64,000 nt of DNA, taken from the NCBI RefSeq assembly GCF_016342275.1, contig NZ_JAEIOT010000016.1:124001-188000 (forward strand). The letters are read 5' to 3'. The position numbers and the translations under genes were made by a program. Below, piece by piece: positions 62,910 through 64,000 of the stretch (the stretch's first letter is position 1; every line of letters begins with the position of its first letter). Origin of the DNA: Corynebacterium marambiense (GTDB taxonomy: Bacteria; Actinomycetota; Actinomycetes; Mycobacteriales; Mycobacteriaceae). The notes under the pieces were generated by a model that was not told the DNA's origin, ran no database searches, and saw only the letters and a list, made by a program, of their open reading frames with translations.

Positions 62910-64000
62910 ATGTCAAGATTTTCCCGTATCGCTACCGCGACCACGGTGTCCCTGGTCGGCAGTCTCCTGCTCGTACCGGGTGCCGTCGCCGCAGACCACA
63001 CTGTATCCACGAATATTCCACTGACCTGCAAAGCGACGCCGAACAAGTTCGCGGACCCGCAGGATTTCTCCACCGGTGACGACGGGGTTTCGGTGGACAT
63101 CACCACCCCCGATACCGTCGGCGTCGGCGAGGATTTCACAGTCAGGCTCGCGATAAGACCCGTGCAGATCAACGTCGGCGGACTCTCATTCGGAGCCAAG
63201 ATCGAAAATGTGTCGCGCATCAAACTCGATGTCGCAATTCCGGAAGGGCTCACCTACCTGGACAGCAGCCTCGACAACAGTGCCGCCAACCTCGACGGAT
63301 TCACGGTCAAACGCATCAACGAATCGGGAAACGACGATCCGAACGGTGGACTTCTGCGGATCACCAGTACCGACAACGCCACCGTCGGTAACGGTCCGAA
63401 CACCAGCGGCACCACAGCAGGCGGAGTAACGCACGTCGTGCGGAACGACAAGCTCAACATGAAGTTCCCTGTCGTGGAACTGAAGTTCCGGGCGGAGTCC
63501 CTCGGAGCGGCTGCCCTTGGTGTCCGGACCGCCGGAAATGCCGGGAACTACGGTGCAGACGAAAACTTCCTCACGATGCTCGCCAAGATCACCGCCCCCT
63601 TCGTCGGTACGCTCTGGGCCCCGACGCAGTGCACCCCCAGGGCGGACAAGGACGCCCCCCTCGCTCAACAGGCTTCCGCGCTAGCGACGGTCCGGGTGGT
63701 CGACAGCGGCCCCGCCACCGAAACCGGTCTCATCGTCACCGCCGCGGACGCAACAGCGGGCGTACCCTCGGCAATCACCGCACAGGTCAGCCCGGTGGAA
63801 GCCACCGGCACCGTCGCTTTCACCTCCGGTGACACCACAGTCAAGGCAACGGTGAAGAACGGTTCGGCCGCAGCGGAACTCATCTTCCCGTCTGTCGGCA
63901 CCCACGAACTCCACACGACCTTCACCCCGGACAAGGCCTACCTGTTCACCCCCTCGACGTCCACGACCCAGGTCCAGGTGAAGGGACAGGACGCGCTGTT
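62910..64000 (+). CDS. Exported surface protein, paralogue, truncated by window end
   Basis: The first 363 codons are present and remain open at the edge. Signal peptide MSRFSRIATA...GAVA cleaves near residue 27. The N-terminal domain copies the upstream protein: LTCKATPN, TPDTVGVGEDFTV, VSRIKLDVAIPEGLTYL, DNATVGNGPN, GVRTAGNAGNYG, NFLTML and WAPTQCTPR, so the Cys pair is conserved. A first Ig-like repeat starts near residue 270 (ATETGLIVTAADATAGVPSAITAQV). AAGGACC lies 6-12 nt before the ATG. The rest lies outside the window. Confidence 0.8.
   Translation, partial: MSRFSRIATATTVSLVGSLLLVPGAVAADHTVSTNIPLTCKATPNKFADPQDFSTGDDGVSVDITTPDTVGVGEDFTVRLAIRPVQINVGGLSFGAKIENVSRIKLDVAIPEGLTYLDSSLDNSAANLDGFTVKRINESGNDDPNGGLLRITSTDNATVGNGPNTSGTTAGGVTHVVRNDKLNMKFPVVELKFRAESLGAAALGVRTAGNAGNYGADENFLTMLAKITAPFVGTLWAPTQCTPRADKDAPLAQQASALATVRVVDSGPATETGLIVTAADATAGVPSAITAQVSPVEATGTVAFTSGDTTVKATVKNGSAAAELIFPSVGTHELHTTFTPDKAYLFTPSTSTTQVQVKGQDAL

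Noticed and set aside
1..64000. CRISPR arrays, insertion sequences, integrase or attachment sites
   Set aside because: I looked for regularly spaced repeats, transposase or recombinase motifs and flanking duplications. Only the 37-bp and 96-bp repeats turned up, and neither has spacers or mobility genes.

Overview
The window is high-G+C actinobacterial DNA and most resembles a Corynebacterium chromosome. The evidence is gene content and order: a manA-TobH-pmmA-DUF3499-WhiB-manC-wbbL-rmlD-LCP cell-wall block, a trehalose-type ABC importer, two tandem acyl-CoA carboxylase beta subunits (DtsR1/DtsR2 type) followed by accE, and accBC, prpDBC/prpR, pyc, lpdA, pmmB, upp and add. From memory the order tracks the Mycobacterium tuberculosis segment Rv3247c (tmk) to Rv3335c (YihY), with Corynebacterium-type insertions. 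This is therefore largely a conserved Mycobacteriales core region with accessory pieces. I saw no tRNA, rRNA, CRISPR array, transposase or prophage gene.

Layout. 0-7 kb: tmk, a DUF4259 protein, a Pro/Thr-rich membrane-anchored protein, and the GDP-mannose supply genes (manA, TobH-like, pmmA). 7-13 kb: DUF3499, a zincin-like protein, a WhiB regulator with a long upstream control region, manC, wbbL, rmlD, an LCP cell-wall ligase and a TIGR03089 protein. 13-18.5 kb: a carbohydrate importer (ATPase, lipoprotein, two permeases, small membrane protein), with a 19-bp perfect hairpin between the binding-protein and permease genes. 18.4-22 kb (minus strand): DUF218, purE, purK, a PH-domain membrane protein and birA. 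22-36 kb: accD1, accD2, accE, a TetR/NAD(P)-epimerase divergent pair, maf, a cyclophilin lipoprotein, small hypotheticals, an ATP-grasp-like protein, a rhodanese, accBC and a DUF1707 protein. 36-48 kb: glpK, a Fic protein with paired operator palindromes, pyc and the methylcitrate cycle (prpD-prpB-prpC with divergent prpR). 48-60 kb: lpdA, an M20 amidohydrolase, pmmB, upp, a small helical protein plus NlpC/P60 pair, a conserved protein with an internal repeat, add, a D,D-carboxypeptidase and a YihY protein. 60-64 kb: two paralogous exported surface proteins, the second cut by the window end.

How the genes fit together. The mannose and rhamnose genes feed glycolipid and arabinogalactan linker synthesis. 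The LCP protein attaches arabinogalactan to peptidoglycan, and NlpC/P60 and D,D-carboxypeptidase remodel peptidoglycan. AccBC supplies biotinylated carboxylase to AccD1/AccD2/AccE for malonyl-CoA and longer acyl-malonyl precursors; BirA biotinylates AccBC and Pyc. PrpDBC consumes propionyl-CoA, and Pyc replenishes oxaloacetate for the methylcitrate synthase.

A striking architectural feature is how often a TANNNT hexamer lies 6-8 nt before an ATG or GTG with no ribosome-binding site. At least 18 genes here look leaderless. The best candidates for new biology are the two 28-bp operator palindromes before fic, the stacked GlxR-like and TTTGCAAA operators at accD1, the small-protein plus NlpC/P60 pair lacking a Sec signal, and the paralogous surface proteins with an unusual C-terminal tail.
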